Below the pieces are notes generated by a model that did not search any database, was not told where the DNA came from, and was given only the letters and a program-made list of their open reading frames with translations. Below are positions 41,678 through 50,903 of a stretch of 64,000 nucleotides of DNA, piece by piece. A program made the translations under genes and the position numbers. Within the stretch, counting starts at the first letter, position 1, and every line of letters starts with the position of its first letter. Source of the DNA: Pseudomonas sp. GOM7 (lineage in GTDB: Bacteria > Pseudomonadota > Gammaproteobacteria > Pseudomonadales > Pseudomonadaceae); NCBI RefSeq assembly GCF_026723825.1, contig NZ_CP113519.1, forward strand, positions 2,914,001 to 2,978,000, given 5' to 3'.

Positions 41678-42778
41678 TCACTCGCCGTTTCGTTCACGCA
41701 AGTATTGCACCACGGCTTGCTGCTCACCGGCGAATTCGATACGCCCCGCCTTGCTCTCGCGCTGGAACACGTACATGGGATCGTAATACTCCACCAGCAG
41801 AGCTTCGATCCAGCCACGGTGAGTGTCTACCTGGCCGTCGGCTTCCTGCTCGACCAAGGCCTGATCCATGATCGCGGCGAGGCGCTGGTAACGCTCGCCG
41901 CCCAGGCGCCGGGTGATGTTGGCCAGGCTTTCGCGCAAGCGCGCGGCATAGGCGGCAAAGCCCGCCTCCTCGCCCTGTTGCGCGACGAACTCCGCGCACA
42001 ACTCCACCACGTAGGCCTGGAGGATACGCTCGATGCGATTCTGCAGACTGTCTTCCAGCCATACCAGCGGGTAATGCTGCATACCCTGGTGCAGCGGCAA
42101 CGGCAAGGAGCAACGGCCGATCAGGCGCGCCTCGTCCTCCAGCACGAACTGCTGCTGGCCGCGAGCACGACGCTTGAGCAGGTCGATGGCCAAGGCATTC
42201 TCGAAGTCGATCTGCGCCGGCTGGGCGCTGGCCCGCTTGCCGAAGCTGGAGCCACGGTGGTTGGCGTGGCCTTCCAGATCCACGGCATTGGCCAGTTGCG
42301 CGATCACCTCGGTCTTGCCGGTGCCGGTCATGCCGCCGACCAGCACGAAAGTGCACTCCTGCAGCGCCTGTTCGGTGGTATGCAGGAGGAAGCTGCGCAG
42401 CGCCTTGTAGCCGCCGACCACGCGCGGGTAGTCGATGCCGGCCTCGCTCTTGAGCCACTGCTGGACGATCTGCGAACGCAGACCACCGCGGAAGCAGTAC
42501 AGATAACCCTCGGGATTGGCCTTGGCAAACGTTACCCAGGCCTCGATACGCTCGGCCTTGGTGCGCCCGCTGACCAGTCGGTGGCCCAGTTCGATGGCCG
42601 CCTGCTGGCCCTGCTGCTTGTAGCAGGTGCCCACCTTCTGCCGCTCGATATCGGTCATCAGCGGCAAGTTGATCACCCCCGGAAAGGCGCCTTTGGCGAA
42701 CTCCACGGGAGCACGCGTATCCATCAGCGGCCGGTCATGCAGGAAAAGTTCGCGGTAGTCGGTGCAATCGTCGCGCAT
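41678..42778 (-). CDS. mnmH: tRNA 2-selenouridine synthase
   Basis: Converts wobble 2-thiouridine to geranyl-thiouridine and then 2-selenouridine in some tRNAs, using selenophosphate. 366 residues: N-terminal rhodanese domain with Cys95 in [12 protein letters not shown], then a P-loop domain ([16 protein letters not shown]). The start at 42778 overlaps the selD stop, matching its need for SelD product. Also known as SelU or YbbB. Confidence 0.95.
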   Translation of the reverse strand: MRDDCTDYRELFLHDRPLMDTRAPVEFAKGAFPGVINLPLMTDIERQKVGTCYKQQGQQAAIELGHRLVSGRTKAERIEAWVTFAKANPEGYLYCFRGGLRSQIVQQWLKSEAGIDYPRVVGGYKALRSFLLHTTEQALQECTFVLVGGMTGTGKTEVIAQLANAVDLEGHANHRGSSFGKRASAQPAQIDFENALAIDLLKRRARGQQQFVLEDEARLIGRCSLPLPLHQGMQHYPLVWLEDSLQNRIERILQAYVVELCAEFVAQQGEEAGFAAYAARLRESLANITRRLGGERYQRLAAIMDQALVEQEADGQVDTHRGWIEALLVEYYDPMYVFQRESKAGRIEFAGEQQAVVQYLRERNGE

Positions 42779-43812
42779 CAGTACACCTCGACCGCGTGAC
42801 GCTGTCGCTCCACCAGCTCGCCGATGGGCGACAGCTCCAGCCCCAGCTCGGCAGCCGTGGCGAGAAACTCGGCCTCGCCTTCCGGCATCACCGCGATCAG
42901 CAGGCCGCCACTGGTCTGCGGATCACACAGCAGCAACTTGACCAGCTCGGGCAGCGGTGCGATGCGTTCACCATAGCTGTCGAAGTTGCGCAACGTGCCA
43001 CCAGGGATGCAGCCCTGCTCCAGGTAATGTTCCACGCCGGCCAGACGCGGTACGCGAGCGAACTCGACGCGGGCGCTGAGGCCGCTGCCATCGGCCATTT
43101 CCACCAGATGGCCGAGCAGGCCGAAACCGGTCACATCGGTCATGGCGCAAACCCCTTCGAGCTTGCCGAAACGGCTGCCGGGCTTGTTCAGGGTGCACAT
43201 CCAGTCACGGGCCAGGCCGACATCTTCGGCACGCAGCCTGGCCTTCTTCTCGGCGGTGGTGAGAATGCCGATGCCCAGCGGCTTGGTCAGGTACAACTTG
43301 CAGCCGACGCTGGCGGTATCGTTGCGTTTGAGGTGGCGTTTTTCCACCAGGCCGGTCACGGCCAGGCCGAAGATCGGCTCCGGGGCATCGATCGAATGGC
43401 CGCCGGCCAAGGGGATGCCGGCTTCGTCGCAGATGGCGCGGCCACCCCGAATCACCTCGCGCGCCACTTCCGGGGCCAACACGTTGACCGGCCAGCCAAG
43501 GATGGCAATGGCCATCAGCGGGTCACCACCCATGGCGTAGATGTCACTGATGGCGTTGGTGGCGGCGATACGGCCGAAATCGAAGGGATCGTCGACGATG
43601 GGCATGAAGAAATCGGTGGTCGAGACCACCCCGCGTTCCTCGTCGATGGCGTAGACCGCCGCGTCGTCACGCGAGGCATTGCCGACCCACAGACGCGGGT
43701 CGAGATGCTGTGCGCCGCTGCCGGCCAGTATCACTTCCAGCACCTTGGGGGAAATCTTGCAGCCGCATCCGGCACCATGGCTGTATTGGGTCAAACGGAT
43801 CGGCTCGCTCAT
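42778..43812 (-). CDS. selD: Selenide, water dikinase
   Basis: Makes selenophosphate from selenide and ATP. 344 residues from ATG 43812 ([19 protein letters not shown]); catalytic Cys16 and Lys19 correspond to Cys17 and Lys20 of the E. coli enzyme, so this is the Cys form, not a selenocysteine form. Further motifs are [20 protein letters not shown] and [11 protein letters not shown]. No selA or selB is in the window, so a selenoprotein role cannot be judged; the coupled mnmH gene shows at least the tRNA use. Confidence 0.96.
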   Translation of the reverse strand: MSEPIRLTQYSHGAGCGCKISPKVLEVILAGSGAQHLDPRLWVGNASRDDAAVYAIDEERGVVSTTDFFMPIVDDPFDFGRIAATNAISDIYAMGGDPLMAIAILGWPVNVLAPEVAREVIRGGRAICDEAGIPLAGGHSIDAPEPIFGLAVTGLVEKRHLKRNDTASVGCKLYLTKPLGIGILTTAEKKARLRAEDVGLARDWMCTLNKPGSRFGKLEGVCAMTDVTGFGLLGHLVEMADGSGLSARVEFARVPRLAGVEHYLEQGCIPGGTLRNFDSYGERIAPLPELVKLLLCDPQTSGGLLIAVMPEGEAEFLATAAELGLELSPIGELVERQRHAVEVY

Positions 43813-43917
43813 TGCATGCTCCGGCAGGGACGACTTGGCGGCGAATTCTAGCAAAAGGTGCCTTGGCGCCGCACACGGCGAAGGGTAAGGTCGGGGCTGA
43901 ATTCGGGGGAAACAGTG

Positions 43918-44922
43918 ATGAGCAAGAGAGTCGCACTGGTACTGGGCTCCGGTGGTGCGCGTGGCTACGCACACATCGGCGTGATCGACGAACTGCAAGC
44001 ACGCGGCTACGAAATCGGCTGCATCGCGGGTTGTTCCATGGGGGCGGTGGTCGGCGGCATTTTCGCCGCTGGCAAGCTCGACCAGTATCGCCAATGGATC
44101 GAAAGCCTGGATTATCTCGACGTGCTGCGCCTGCTCGATGTCAGCTTCCGTCTCGGCGCGATTCGCGGTGAACGGGTGTTCGGACGCATCCACGAGATCG
44201 TCGGCGACATCGATATCGAACAGCTATCGATTCCCTTCACGGCCGTGGCCACCGACCTCACCAACCAGCAGGAAATCTGGTTCCAGGAAGGCTGCCTGCA
44301 CCAGGCCATGCGCGCCTCGGCCGCCATCCCCAGCCTGTTCACGCCGGTGATCCAGGGCAAGCGCGTGCTGGTCGATGGTGGCCTGCTCAACCCGCTGCCG
44401 ATCGTGCCGGTGGTGTCCAGCCATTGCGACCTGATCGTGGCGGTCAACCTCAACGCCACCAACCAGTTGCGCTACAGCCTGCCGGTGATCGAGCGCCCGC
44501 CTGCACTCAAGGGGCGTATCGACCTGTTGATGGCCTCGCTCGGTGCCCGCCTGCCCAGTTTCAAGCGCAAGGACGATGACAGCCTGCTGCTGGCCGACGA
44601 ACAGCGTCAGGCCAACGCCACCAGCGTGCCGGCAGCCCCCAGCCAGACCGAGGACAGCCCCGCGCCCAAGTCTGCCAGCGGCTCGCGCATCGCCGAGTTC
44701 AGCGGCCCGGCGTCGTTGCTCGAGCTGATCAACCAGAGCGTCGAGGTGATGCAGACCTCGCTGGCGCAATACAAGATCGCCGGTTACCCGCCGGACATCC
44801 TGGTCAACGTGCCCAAGCGCGTCTGCCGCTTCTTCGAGTTCTACAAGGCACCGGAGCTGATCATGCTCGGCCGCCAGATCGCCCGGGACACGCTGGACAA
44901 ATACGAACGCGAGCAGGGCTGA
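43918..44922 (+). CDS. Patatin-like phospholipase family protein (RssA-like)
   Basis: Serine acyl-hydrolase of 334 residues. The oxyanion loop is [13 protein letters not shown], nucleophile Ser40 is in GCSMG, and the Asp of the dyad is in VDGGLLNP. There is no signal peptide or autotransporter domain, unlike PlpD. ATG at 43918 with GGGGGA upstream is chosen over 43858. A low-complexity linker rich in Ser, Pro and Ala lies at about 235-260. Substrate unknown. Confidence 0.9.
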   Translation: MSKRVALVLGSGGARGYAHIGVIDELQARGYEIGCIAGCSMGAVVGGIFAAGKLDQYRQWIESLDYLDVLRLLDVSFRLGAIRGERVFGRIHEIVGDIDIEQLSIPFTAVATDLTNQQEIWFQEGCLHQAMRASAAIPSLFTPVIQGKRVLVDGGLLNPLPIVPVVSSHCDLIVAVNLNATNQLRYSLPVIERPPALKGRIDLLMASLGARLPSFKRKDDDSLLLADEQRQANATSVPAAPSQTEDSPAPKSASGSRIAEFSGPASLLELINQSVEVMQTSLAQYKIAGYPPDILVNVPKRVCRFFEFYKAPELIMLGRQIARDTLDKYEREQG

Positions 44923-46008
44923 TCAGCCACGCGACTCCTCGCTGGGCAACGCCTTTTCTGTCATGGCCTCGCTGGTTGGCGCCTTGTCCGCCACCCAGTC
45001 GCTGAGCAGGCTGTAGGCCACTGCCAGCAGGGTCGGGCCGAGGAACAGGCCCATGAAGCCGAAGGCCAGAATGCCGCCGAACACGCCGAGCAGCACCACC
45101 ACCAAGGGCAGGTTGCCGCCACGGCTGATCAGATAGGGCTTGAGGATGTTGTCCACGCCGCTGATCACGAAGAAGCCCCAGATGCCGAGGAAGATCGCCA
45201 TGCCGATCTCGCCCTGCCACACCAGCCAGGCCACGGCTGGCCCCCAGATCAGCGGCGGCACCATGATCAGGCTGCAACCGAAGGTCAGCAGCCCCAACAG
45301 CAGTGCGCCCGGTACGCCTGCGATGAGAAACCCGACATAGGCCAGCAGCGCCTGCGCTGCGGCGGTGCCGATCACGCCGTTGACCACGCGCTGCACCGTA
45401 CCGGCTACCAGCTCCAGATAATGATCGGCGCGTTCGGCGATCAACCGCTCCAGCAGGCTGCGCACGAACACCGCCAGACGCGGGCCGTCACGGTAGAAGA
45501 AGAACACCAGCACCAGGCTCAGGGCCAGCTCGAGCATGCCTCCGCCGATTCGTGCGCTGCGCGCCAGCAGCCAGTTACCGACCTGCCCCAGATAAGGGCG
45601 CAGGGTATCGAGGAAGGCCACCCCCTGCTGATCGATGGTGCGCCATAGCTCCGCCAGGCTCTGGCCCACCAGCGGCAGGCTGTCCAGCCAGCTAGGCGGC
45701 GGTGGCAGGCCGTCGACCTGCAGATCCTTGATCAGGGCATTGGCATCCTTGATGTGGTCGGCCAGATTGAACCCCAGCAACACCAACGGCACCGCCACCA
45801 GCAACACCCAGCAGCCGGTGAGAATACCGGCTGCCAGGGACAGACGCCCACCCAGCAGCAGGCTCAGCCTACGCATCAGCGGCCAACTGGCAAACGCCAG
45901 CAGCGCGGCCCAGAACAACGCCGACCAGAAGGGTGCGAGCACCCAGAGACTGGCGGCCAGCAGGCCAAGCAGCAGTATCTGCACCAGCAGCCGATCATTG
46001 GTGGCCAT
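44923..46008 (-). CDS. AI-2E family transporter / PerM-like membrane protein
   Basis: Polytopic inner-membrane protein of 361 residues and about eight helices, with the family stretches FYRDGPRLAVFVRSLLERL and GVIGTAAAQALLAYVGF, and a C-terminal GFMGLFLGPTLLAVAYSLL. The family includes TqsA-type AI-2 exporters and PerM proteins of other or unknown substrate, so transport of AI-2 should not be assumed. Its stop meets the convergent patatin-like gene with no gap. Confidence 0.85.
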   Translation of the reverse strand: MATNDRLLVQILLLGLLAASLWVLAPFWSALFWAALLAFASWPLMRRLSLLLGGRLSLAAGILTGCWVLLVAVPLVLLGFNLADHIKDANALIKDLQVDGLPPPPSWLDSLPLVGQSLAELWRTIDQQGVAFLDTLRPYLGQVGNWLLARSARIGGGMLELALSLVLVFFFYRDGPRLAVFVRSLLERLIAERADHYLELVAGTVQRVVNGVIGTAAAQALLAYVGFLIAGVPGALLLGLLTFGCSLIMVPPLIWGPAVAWLVWQGEIGMAIFLGIWGFFVISGVDNILKPYLISRGGNLPLVVVLLGVFGGILAFGFMGLFLGPTLLAVAYSLLSDWVADKAPTSEAMTEKALPSEESRG

Positions 46009-46097
46009 GGCGACGAACTCCTCGATTGATCATATCAACGACAGAGCGCCCGACTCGGGCGCTCTGGGGGGAACCTGGGAAACGAACCTGGCGATAT

Positions 46098-46178
46098 TAG
46101 CAGGCCGTTGAAAAAAGTAGGCGACGACTGCATGGACGCAGGAAGCCAAAGCCGAAGTAGTCTTTCAACGGCCTGCTA
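46098..46178. mobile_element. MITE-like palindromic element M4
   Basis: 81 bp with perfect 16-bp terminal inverted repeats (TAGCAGGCCGTTGAAA at 46098-46113 and its complement at 46163-46178), TA at both ends. It supplies the TAG stop codon (46176-46178) of the DUF4892 gene, and could also act as a stem-loop terminator for it. No coding content. Confidence 0.7.
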
Positions 46179-47054
46179 GCGCAATAGCCTGACCTGCAAT
46201 GTACCTTCCTGCCCCTCGCCCAGTTCCAGGCGGGCCTCACGTACGCGCTGAGCAATCAGCGCCTCACGCCAGTCCTCAGCCCGGGCGCCGCTGAGACTGA
46301 CGCGCAGGGTGCTGTCGAGATTGAGGGTACGCGCCAGCAGGCGGCTCCACTCGGCATCGGGTGTGGCGTCTTGCGACAGACTCAACACGCCCTCGCTGCG
46401 TAGCTGACGCAGCAAGGTGGCGGGCGTCGACAACAGCCTGCCCAGAGCGCTTTTGGCGTCGAGCTGCTCGGCATGCAGGTAGGCGCGGCGATTGCCGCGG
46501 GTGATGCTGTACAGCGCCACCAGGCTTTCATGCCGAGGTTCGGCCAGGCGCAACAGGGCATAGGCCTGCTGGTTGTCCGAGCCGTACAGCGTGGCATCGC
46601 CGAACACTGCATTGGCCCACAGGCTGCTCGACCCGCATTCACGGCCCTGACACCAGTACAGCAGCTCGGCACCGCCTGCCAGCAGAGCCTTGCGCGCCTG
46701 GTCAAACACCTGGTCAGCACTGTGGGTACTCGGCAGTTGGTAGGTCACGGCCTGTAGCTGCCCTTCCGCCAGCACTTCACGCTCGTAGCGCAAACGACCG
46801 CTGATACGGCGAACGGCGCCTTGCGGATAGATACGCTCTACGTCCGGGGTACTCCGATAGGCAACGATCTGGCTCGCCGGGAAGCGTGGCAACACCTCGA
46901 GATCCTGGCTGCCCGGCACGTCCGCCGCCCAGATCCAGCTACTGCAGAACATGGCGATCGCCGCGGCCAGCCAAGCTAAAGGTTTCGTGGAGGCCCGCGC
47001 GCCGGATGCTACAGCCAGGCGCTGCGTGTGGCAGATGAAGGGGCTGACGATCAT
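46176..47054 (-). CDS. DUF4892 domain-containing exported protein
   Basis: 292 residues from ATG 47054, six bases after GGAG; ATGs at 47066 and further up lack a suitable ribosome-binding site. An N-terminal region with a hydrophobic run (KPLAWLAAAIAMFCSSWIWA) acts as signal peptide, cut before ADVPGS. The family is DUF4892, function unknown; two cysteines in YWCQGRECGSSSLWANAVFG are conserved-looking. Its stop codon lies within element M4, so the last residue(s) may differ from relatives. Probably periplasmic or outer-membrane associated. Confidence 0.85.
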   Translation of the reverse strand: MIVSPFICHTQRLAVASGARASTKPLAWLAAAIAMFCSSWIWAADVPGSQDLEVLPRFPASQIVAYRSTPDVERIYPQGAVRRISGRLRYEREVLAEGQLQAVTYQLPSTHSADQVFDQARKALLAGGAELLYWCQGRECGSSSLWANAVFGDATLYGSDNQQAYALLRLAEPRHESLVALYSITRGNRRAYLHAEQLDAKSALGRLLSTPATLLRQLRSEGVLSLSQDATPDAEWSRLLARTLNLDSTLRVSLSGARAEDWREALIAQRVREARLELGEGQEGTLQVRLLR

Positions 47055-47105
47055 GCAATTCTCCATGGCAGACCGCCACACCTTTCCTCAAGGGCCTCCA
47101 TCAAG

Positions 47106-47969
47106 TCAAGGCGAGCCCAGGAATGGATTGAAACAATCCGCTACACGCTGGGCCCCGGTTTCATCGTTCAGATGCAGGTGATGGCCGCCAGGCAGACGAT
47201 GGATGTCGAATGGCAGACTTGCCAGCAAAGTTTCCAGTTGCGGCTGGGCCAGCACCATGCCCTGCTCGGCCAGCACCAGGCTCACCGGACACTGCAGCGC
47301 ACGCACGAAGGCCTCGGCATGGGCACGACTCAGGCGCAGCGGCGAAGGCAGGGTCAGCCGCGCATCGCTGCGCCAGGTATAGCCACCCGGCACCGGCATC
47401 AGACCGCGGCGGGCGAGCAGTTCGGCGGCCTCGTAGCTGACCGCTCCGATGCCGGTCATGCGCGCCTTCACTGCACGCTCCAGGTCGGCATAAACCGGTT
47501 TGCGCTTGCCTTCCAGAGCCAGCTTGGCACGCAAGGCGTCACCCAGTTTGGCCGGCGCTTCATCCGCCTCGCTGGTATAGGGCAGCAAGCCGTCGATCAG
47601 CGCCAGGCGCTCGATGCGCTCGGGCACGGCAGCGGCCAGCAGTACGGCGGTGATGGCGCCCATGGAATGACCGAGCATGGAGAAACGCTGCCAGCCGAAC
47701 TGTTCGGCCACCATCAACACGTCATGGGCGTAAGCCCAGAGCGCGTAATCCGTCCCTGCTGGACGATGGTCGGAATGGCCGTGCCCGGCGAAGTCCAGAG
47801 CGACGATGCGCACCCCGTGCAGGCGCGGCGCCAGGTGCGCGAAGGTGGCGGCGTTGTCCAGCCAACCGTGCAGGGCGATCACCGGCCTGCCATCCTCCGG
47901 GCCATACAGATGGGCGGCCAGCTCGATATGCGGCAGGCTCAGACGCACTTCCTCGAATGCCAGGCTCAT
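47106..47969 (-). CDS. Alpha/beta hydrolase (second of a tandem pair)
   Basis: 287-residue serine hydrolase: oxyanion motif HGWLDNAATF, nucleophile Ser in LGHSMGA, and His in LPGGHHLHL near the C-terminus. ATG at 47969 overlaps the stop of the upstream hydrolase by ATGA. No signal peptide. This pair occurs in the same neighbourhood in P. aeruginosa (PA1621-PA1622, from memory). Substrate unknown. Confidence 0.87.
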   Translation of the reverse strand: MSLAFEEVRLSLPHIELAAHLYGPEDGRPVIALHGWLDNAATFAHLAPRLHGVRIVALDFAGHGHSDHRPAGTDYALWAYAHDVLMVAEQFGWQRFSMLGHSMGAITAVLLAAAVPERIERLALIDGLLPYTSEADEAPAKLGDALRAKLALEGKRKPVYADLERAVKARMTGIGAVSYEAAELLARRGLMPVPGGYTWRSDARLTLPSPLRLSRAHAEAFVRALQCPVSLVLAEQGMVLAQPQLETLLASLPFDIHRLPGGHHLHLNDETGAQRVADCFNPFLGSP

Positions 47970-48769
47970 GCGCACACCTCCTCGGCGGCGCTCCAGCGCG
48001 CGAACAACTGGCGCAGCAGCGCTGCGGTGTCCTGCGGGCGCTCCAGGGGAAACATGTGCCCACCCGGAAGCTGGTGGTATTCGGCGCGCGGCATGCGCCG
48101 TACCGCGCGGGTATGGTGCGGCAACACCACACGGCTATGCCGGCCTCGCACCATGGCCAGCGGCACGGCGAGATGACGCGGTTTGCCCGGTGCAACGTGC
48201 GGCACACTGCGGTAGATGCTGATTTCCGTCGCAGCGTCGAAACGCAGGCGCAGGCCCTGCTCCACCGGCTGCAGGCCATGCTCGACATAGGCATCGAGGC
48301 ACTCGGGGTCGAAACGTCTGAACAAGGTCTTGCCAGCGAAATAGGCGCGGGCCTCGGCCAGGTCGGCGAACGCCTCGCGCCGGCCCAGGGTTCGCCCTGC
48401 CGGGGTGATGCGATCGATGAAGCCGAAGCGCTTGGCCGCGCGGATCACCACGCGATCGGCCAGGGTCAGGATGGGCGAGTCGAGCATCACCACGCCGCGG
48501 TACAGCTCCGGGCAACGCAGCGCGGCATGGTAATGCAGCACGCCACCGAGCGAGTGGCCGACGCCCCAGACCCGCTCGCCGCCCTTGCGCAGATGGTGGA
48601 TCAGCTCCTCCACCAGATTGCTCCAGTTGTCATCCACCGGAAACGCCGGGTCGTGACCATGCTGCTGGAGATGCAGCACCCGGTAGTCCGGTGCCAGCGC
48701 GGCGAACAGCTTGCCGTAGGTGGCAGATGGAAAGCCATTGGCATGGGCGAAGAAGATCGGCTGCGACAT
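47966..48769 (-). CDS. Alpha/beta hydrolase (first of a tandem pair)
   Basis: 267 residues from ATG 48769 with AGGAA upstream. Motifs: FAHANGFPSATY (oxyanion region), nucleophile Ser in VGHSLGGVL, C-terminal His in LPGGHMFPLERP. Only about 25% resemblance by eye to the next gene, so the pair is unlikely to be a recent duplication. Translation is coupled to the downstream hydrolase. Substrate unknown. Confidence 0.87.
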   Translation of the reverse strand: MSQPIFFAHANGFPSATYGKLFAALAPDYRVLHLQQHGHDPAFPVDDNWSNLVEELIHHLRKGGERVWGVGHSLGGVLHYHAALRCPELYRGVVMLDSPILTLADRVVIRAAKRFGFIDRITPAGRTLGRREAFADLAEARAYFAGKTLFRRFDPECLDAYVEHGLQPVEQGLRLRFDAATEISIYRSVPHVAPGKPRHLAVPLAMVRGRHSRVVLPHHTRAVRRMPRAEYHQLPGGHMFPLERPQDTAALLRQLFARWSAAEEVCA

Positions 48770-48866
48770 GCGCGATTCCTGCAAGAGAACATGCGGCAAT
48801 TCTCCAGCAGCCTCGCCAGGCCGGCAATGAGCGTAACCGCCATGGATGACGGCGCAATGGCCAGGC

Positions 48867-49499
48867 CTATGACGCCAGGTGTCCGACGATGCTCGCGGCC
48901 ACCAGTAGAAACACCAGGCCACAAACGAAATCGACGGTCGGCGCCACCTGCAGCAGCCGCTGACGCATCGCCGGGCGACTCAGGGTCAGGCCCAGCAAGC
49001 TGAACCAGAACAGACTGAGGCCGAACAGGAGCGCGGCACAGGCCATCTTGCCTGGCAGCGACATGTCCGCCGGCACCAGGCTGCTGAGCAGCGCCAGGAA
49101 GAATACCAGCGCCTTGGGATTGCCCAGGTTGGTCAGCACTCCGCGCAACCAGGGGCCGAATGCCGAAGGGGCCAGCTCGCCGTCCAGGCGCCGGCTGCCC
49201 GTGTCGCCGCGCCACCAGGCCTGTACCGCACCGATACCCAACCAGCCCAGGTAGAGCGCGCCAGCGACCTGCACCAGCTCGAACAACCAATGGGTGCGGC
49301 TGAGCAGCAAGGCCACGCCGCTGAGCACCAGGGTGCCATGCAGGAGAATGCCGCAGGCCAGCCCCAGGGCACTGAGCAGACCGGCCCGGCGACCCTGGTG
49401 CAAGGCGGTACGCACCACCAAGGCCACGTCCGGCCCGGGACTGACAAGGGCCACCGCGAAGACGGCAGCGAGCGACAGCAAGACGGATGTCTCCTGCAT
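48867..49499 (-). CDS. LysE family amino-acid exporter
   Basis: Inner-membrane exporter of 210 residues and about six helices, with the family signature SPGPDVALVVRTALHQGRRAG near the N-terminus and NPKALVFFLALLSS in the middle. ATG at 49499. Likely exports an amino acid or a similar small metabolite. An AraC-type regulator follows 45 bp upstream on the same strand, so the two may be co-transcribed. Confidence 0.88.
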   Translation of the reverse strand: MQETSVLLSLAAVFAVALVSPGPDVALVVRTALHQGRRAGLLSALGLACGILLHGTLVLSGVALLLSRTHWLFELVQVAGALYLGWLGIGAVQAWWRGDTGSRRLDGELAPSAFGPWLRGVLTNLGNPKALVFFLALLSSLVPADMSLPGKMACAALLFGLSLFWFSLLGLTLSRPAMRQRLLQVAPTVDFVCGLVFLLVAASIVGHLAS

Positions 49500-49543
49500 T
49501 GTGTTCTCCAGATGAGAGGAAGGTAGCGCAGCGTTTGCCGGTA

Positions 49544-50347
49544 TCAGCCCTGGCGCAGGCGCGCCGGCGGCAGCCCATAGGTACGACGGAACAACCGCGA
49601 GAAATGCGCCTGATCGTAGAAGCCCAGGCGCAGGGCGATCTCGCTCAGTGGCTGGCCTGCCAATACCAGCGGCAACGCACGTTGCAGGCGCAGCTGGGTG
49701 AGCCACTGGTGCGGTGGCAGACCGGTGTGCTGACGGAAACGCCGCAATGCCTGCCAGGGACTCATGGCGCAGAAGGCGGCGAGTTCTTCCAGTGATGGAG
49801 GATCGTCCAGGCGGCTCTCCAGCCAATCGCGCAGACGCTGCCAGGTTTGCCTGTCGAATGCCCGATTCGGCTCACTGATGCGCAAGCTCGAACCCATTTC
49901 CAGCAACTGCGCCAGGGCCTGCCAGAGCGCGCTTTCCTGAGCCAGTGGCGAGCCCCCGAGCATGGCGGCATGAAAGTGCTGCAGGCGCTGCGCCAGCAAG
50001 GGATGACGCAGACTCGTGGTGGTCAGCCTCGGCGCGCCCTGGCGCCCTTCGCTCAGGCTGCGGCTGGCCTCGTCGAGCCAATGCGGATCGAACGCCATGA
50101 CCCGAATGCGATAGCCCGCACCATCCAGGCAGGCACCGTCGTGGATGCCCTCCGGCGCCATCAGCAGCACATCCCCTGCCCCGGCCTGACGCCGCTCGCC
50201 GCCATAGACATAGCGGTGCTGCCCCTGCACCAGCAGGCCGACGTGATATTCGAGGTGGAAATGCCGGGGAAAGGCGAAGCGATGGTACTCGGCGTCGATC
50301 AGGCGGACGCCGGGCAAACTGCTCTGGATGTGAGTGATCTGTTCCAT
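49544..50347 (-). CDS. AraC family transcriptional regulator
   Basis: 267 residues from ATG 50347 (a GTG at 50356 is also possible). N-terminal cupin sensor (FAFPRHFHLEYHVGLLVQGQ, GDVLLMAPEGIHDG), C-terminal double helix-turn-helix (CAMSPWQALRRFRQHTGLPP, SEIALRLGFYDQAHFSRLFRR). Typical partner of LysE exporters, expected to sense the exported compound. Effector unknown. Confidence 0.88.
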   Translation of the reverse strand: MEQITHIQSSLPGVRLIDAEYHRFAFPRHFHLEYHVGLLVQGQHRYVYGGERRQAGAGDVLLMAPEGIHDGACLDGAGYRIRVMAFDPHWLDEASRSLSEGRQGAPRLTTTSLRHPLLAQRLQHFHAAMLGGSPLAQESALWQALAQLLEMGSSLRISEPNRAFDRQTWQRLRDWLESRLDDPPSLEELAAFCAMSPWQALRRFRQHTGLPPHQWLTQLRLQRALPLVLAGQPLSEIALRLGFYDQAHFSRLFRRTYGLPPARLRQG

Positions 50348-50403
50348 GGCGCCCACTCTAGCGCCATGGCTCGGCTAAAGCTTGGATGAAATTGCAGCCT
50401 TAC

Positions 50404-50847
50404 TCAGCGCCCTGGCGGCTGCTCACCCAGCGGCACGATGGCCACGGTCAGGCGTGAGATGCAACTGGGTTTGCCATCATCGCCATGCAGGCGAATGTCC
50501 CAGACATGGGTGCTGCGCCCCAGGTGCACGGCGCGCGCGACCGCATGAACACGCCCGCTGCGCAAGCCACGCAGGTGATTGGCGTTCACCTCCAGACCCA
50601 CGCAATAGAAACGCTCGGGATCGATGCACAGGTAGCTGGCCATCGAGCCCAGAGTTTCGGCAAGCACCACCGAGGCGCCGCCGTGCAGCAGGCCATAAGG
50701 CTGATGGGTACGAGCATCGACCACCATGCTGGCGCTGATCGAGTCGTCGTCGAAGGCCTCGAAACGGATGTCGAGTACTTCGCCGATGGTATTGCTCAGG
50801 CTTGCATTGAGTGCGTCGAGATCAGGCGTACGCTGCCAAAGGCTCAT
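50404..50847 (-). CDS. Hotdog-fold acyl-CoA thioesterase (PaaI/YdiI-like)
   Basis: 147-residue hotdog protein. The catalytic helix is in YGLLHGGASVVLAETLGSMAS, where Glu is the expected catalytic residue, followed by VNANHLRGLRSGRVHAVARA. ATG at 50847 with AAGGA seven bases upstream. It lies 56 bp after the acyl-CoA ligase on the same strand, so ligase and thioesterase form a likely operon acting on the same CoA ester. Whether it cleaves aromatic or fatty acyl-CoA is not readable. Confidence 0.87.
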   Translation of the reverse strand: MSLWQRTPDLDALNASLSNTIGEVLDIRFEAFDDDSISASMVVDARTHQPYGLLHGGASVVLAETLGSMASYLCIDPERFYCVGLEVNANHLRGLRSGRVHAVARAVHLGRSTHVWDIRLHGDDGKPSCISRLTVAIVPLGEQPPGR

Positions 50848-50903
50848 GGAAATATCCTTGCGCTGGAAATACCGGGCCAGCATGCGCCAGCCCACCACAG
50901 GCT

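Noticed and set aside
42778..44193. Longer start for selD at 44193
   Set aside because: The 127 extra residues do not match SelD, and ATG 43812 gives the usual [19 protein letters not shown] start.
44923..46008. Assignment of the PerM-like protein as an AI-2 exporter (tqsA)
   Set aside because: The family covers several substrates and nothing in the sequence or neighbours points to AI-2.
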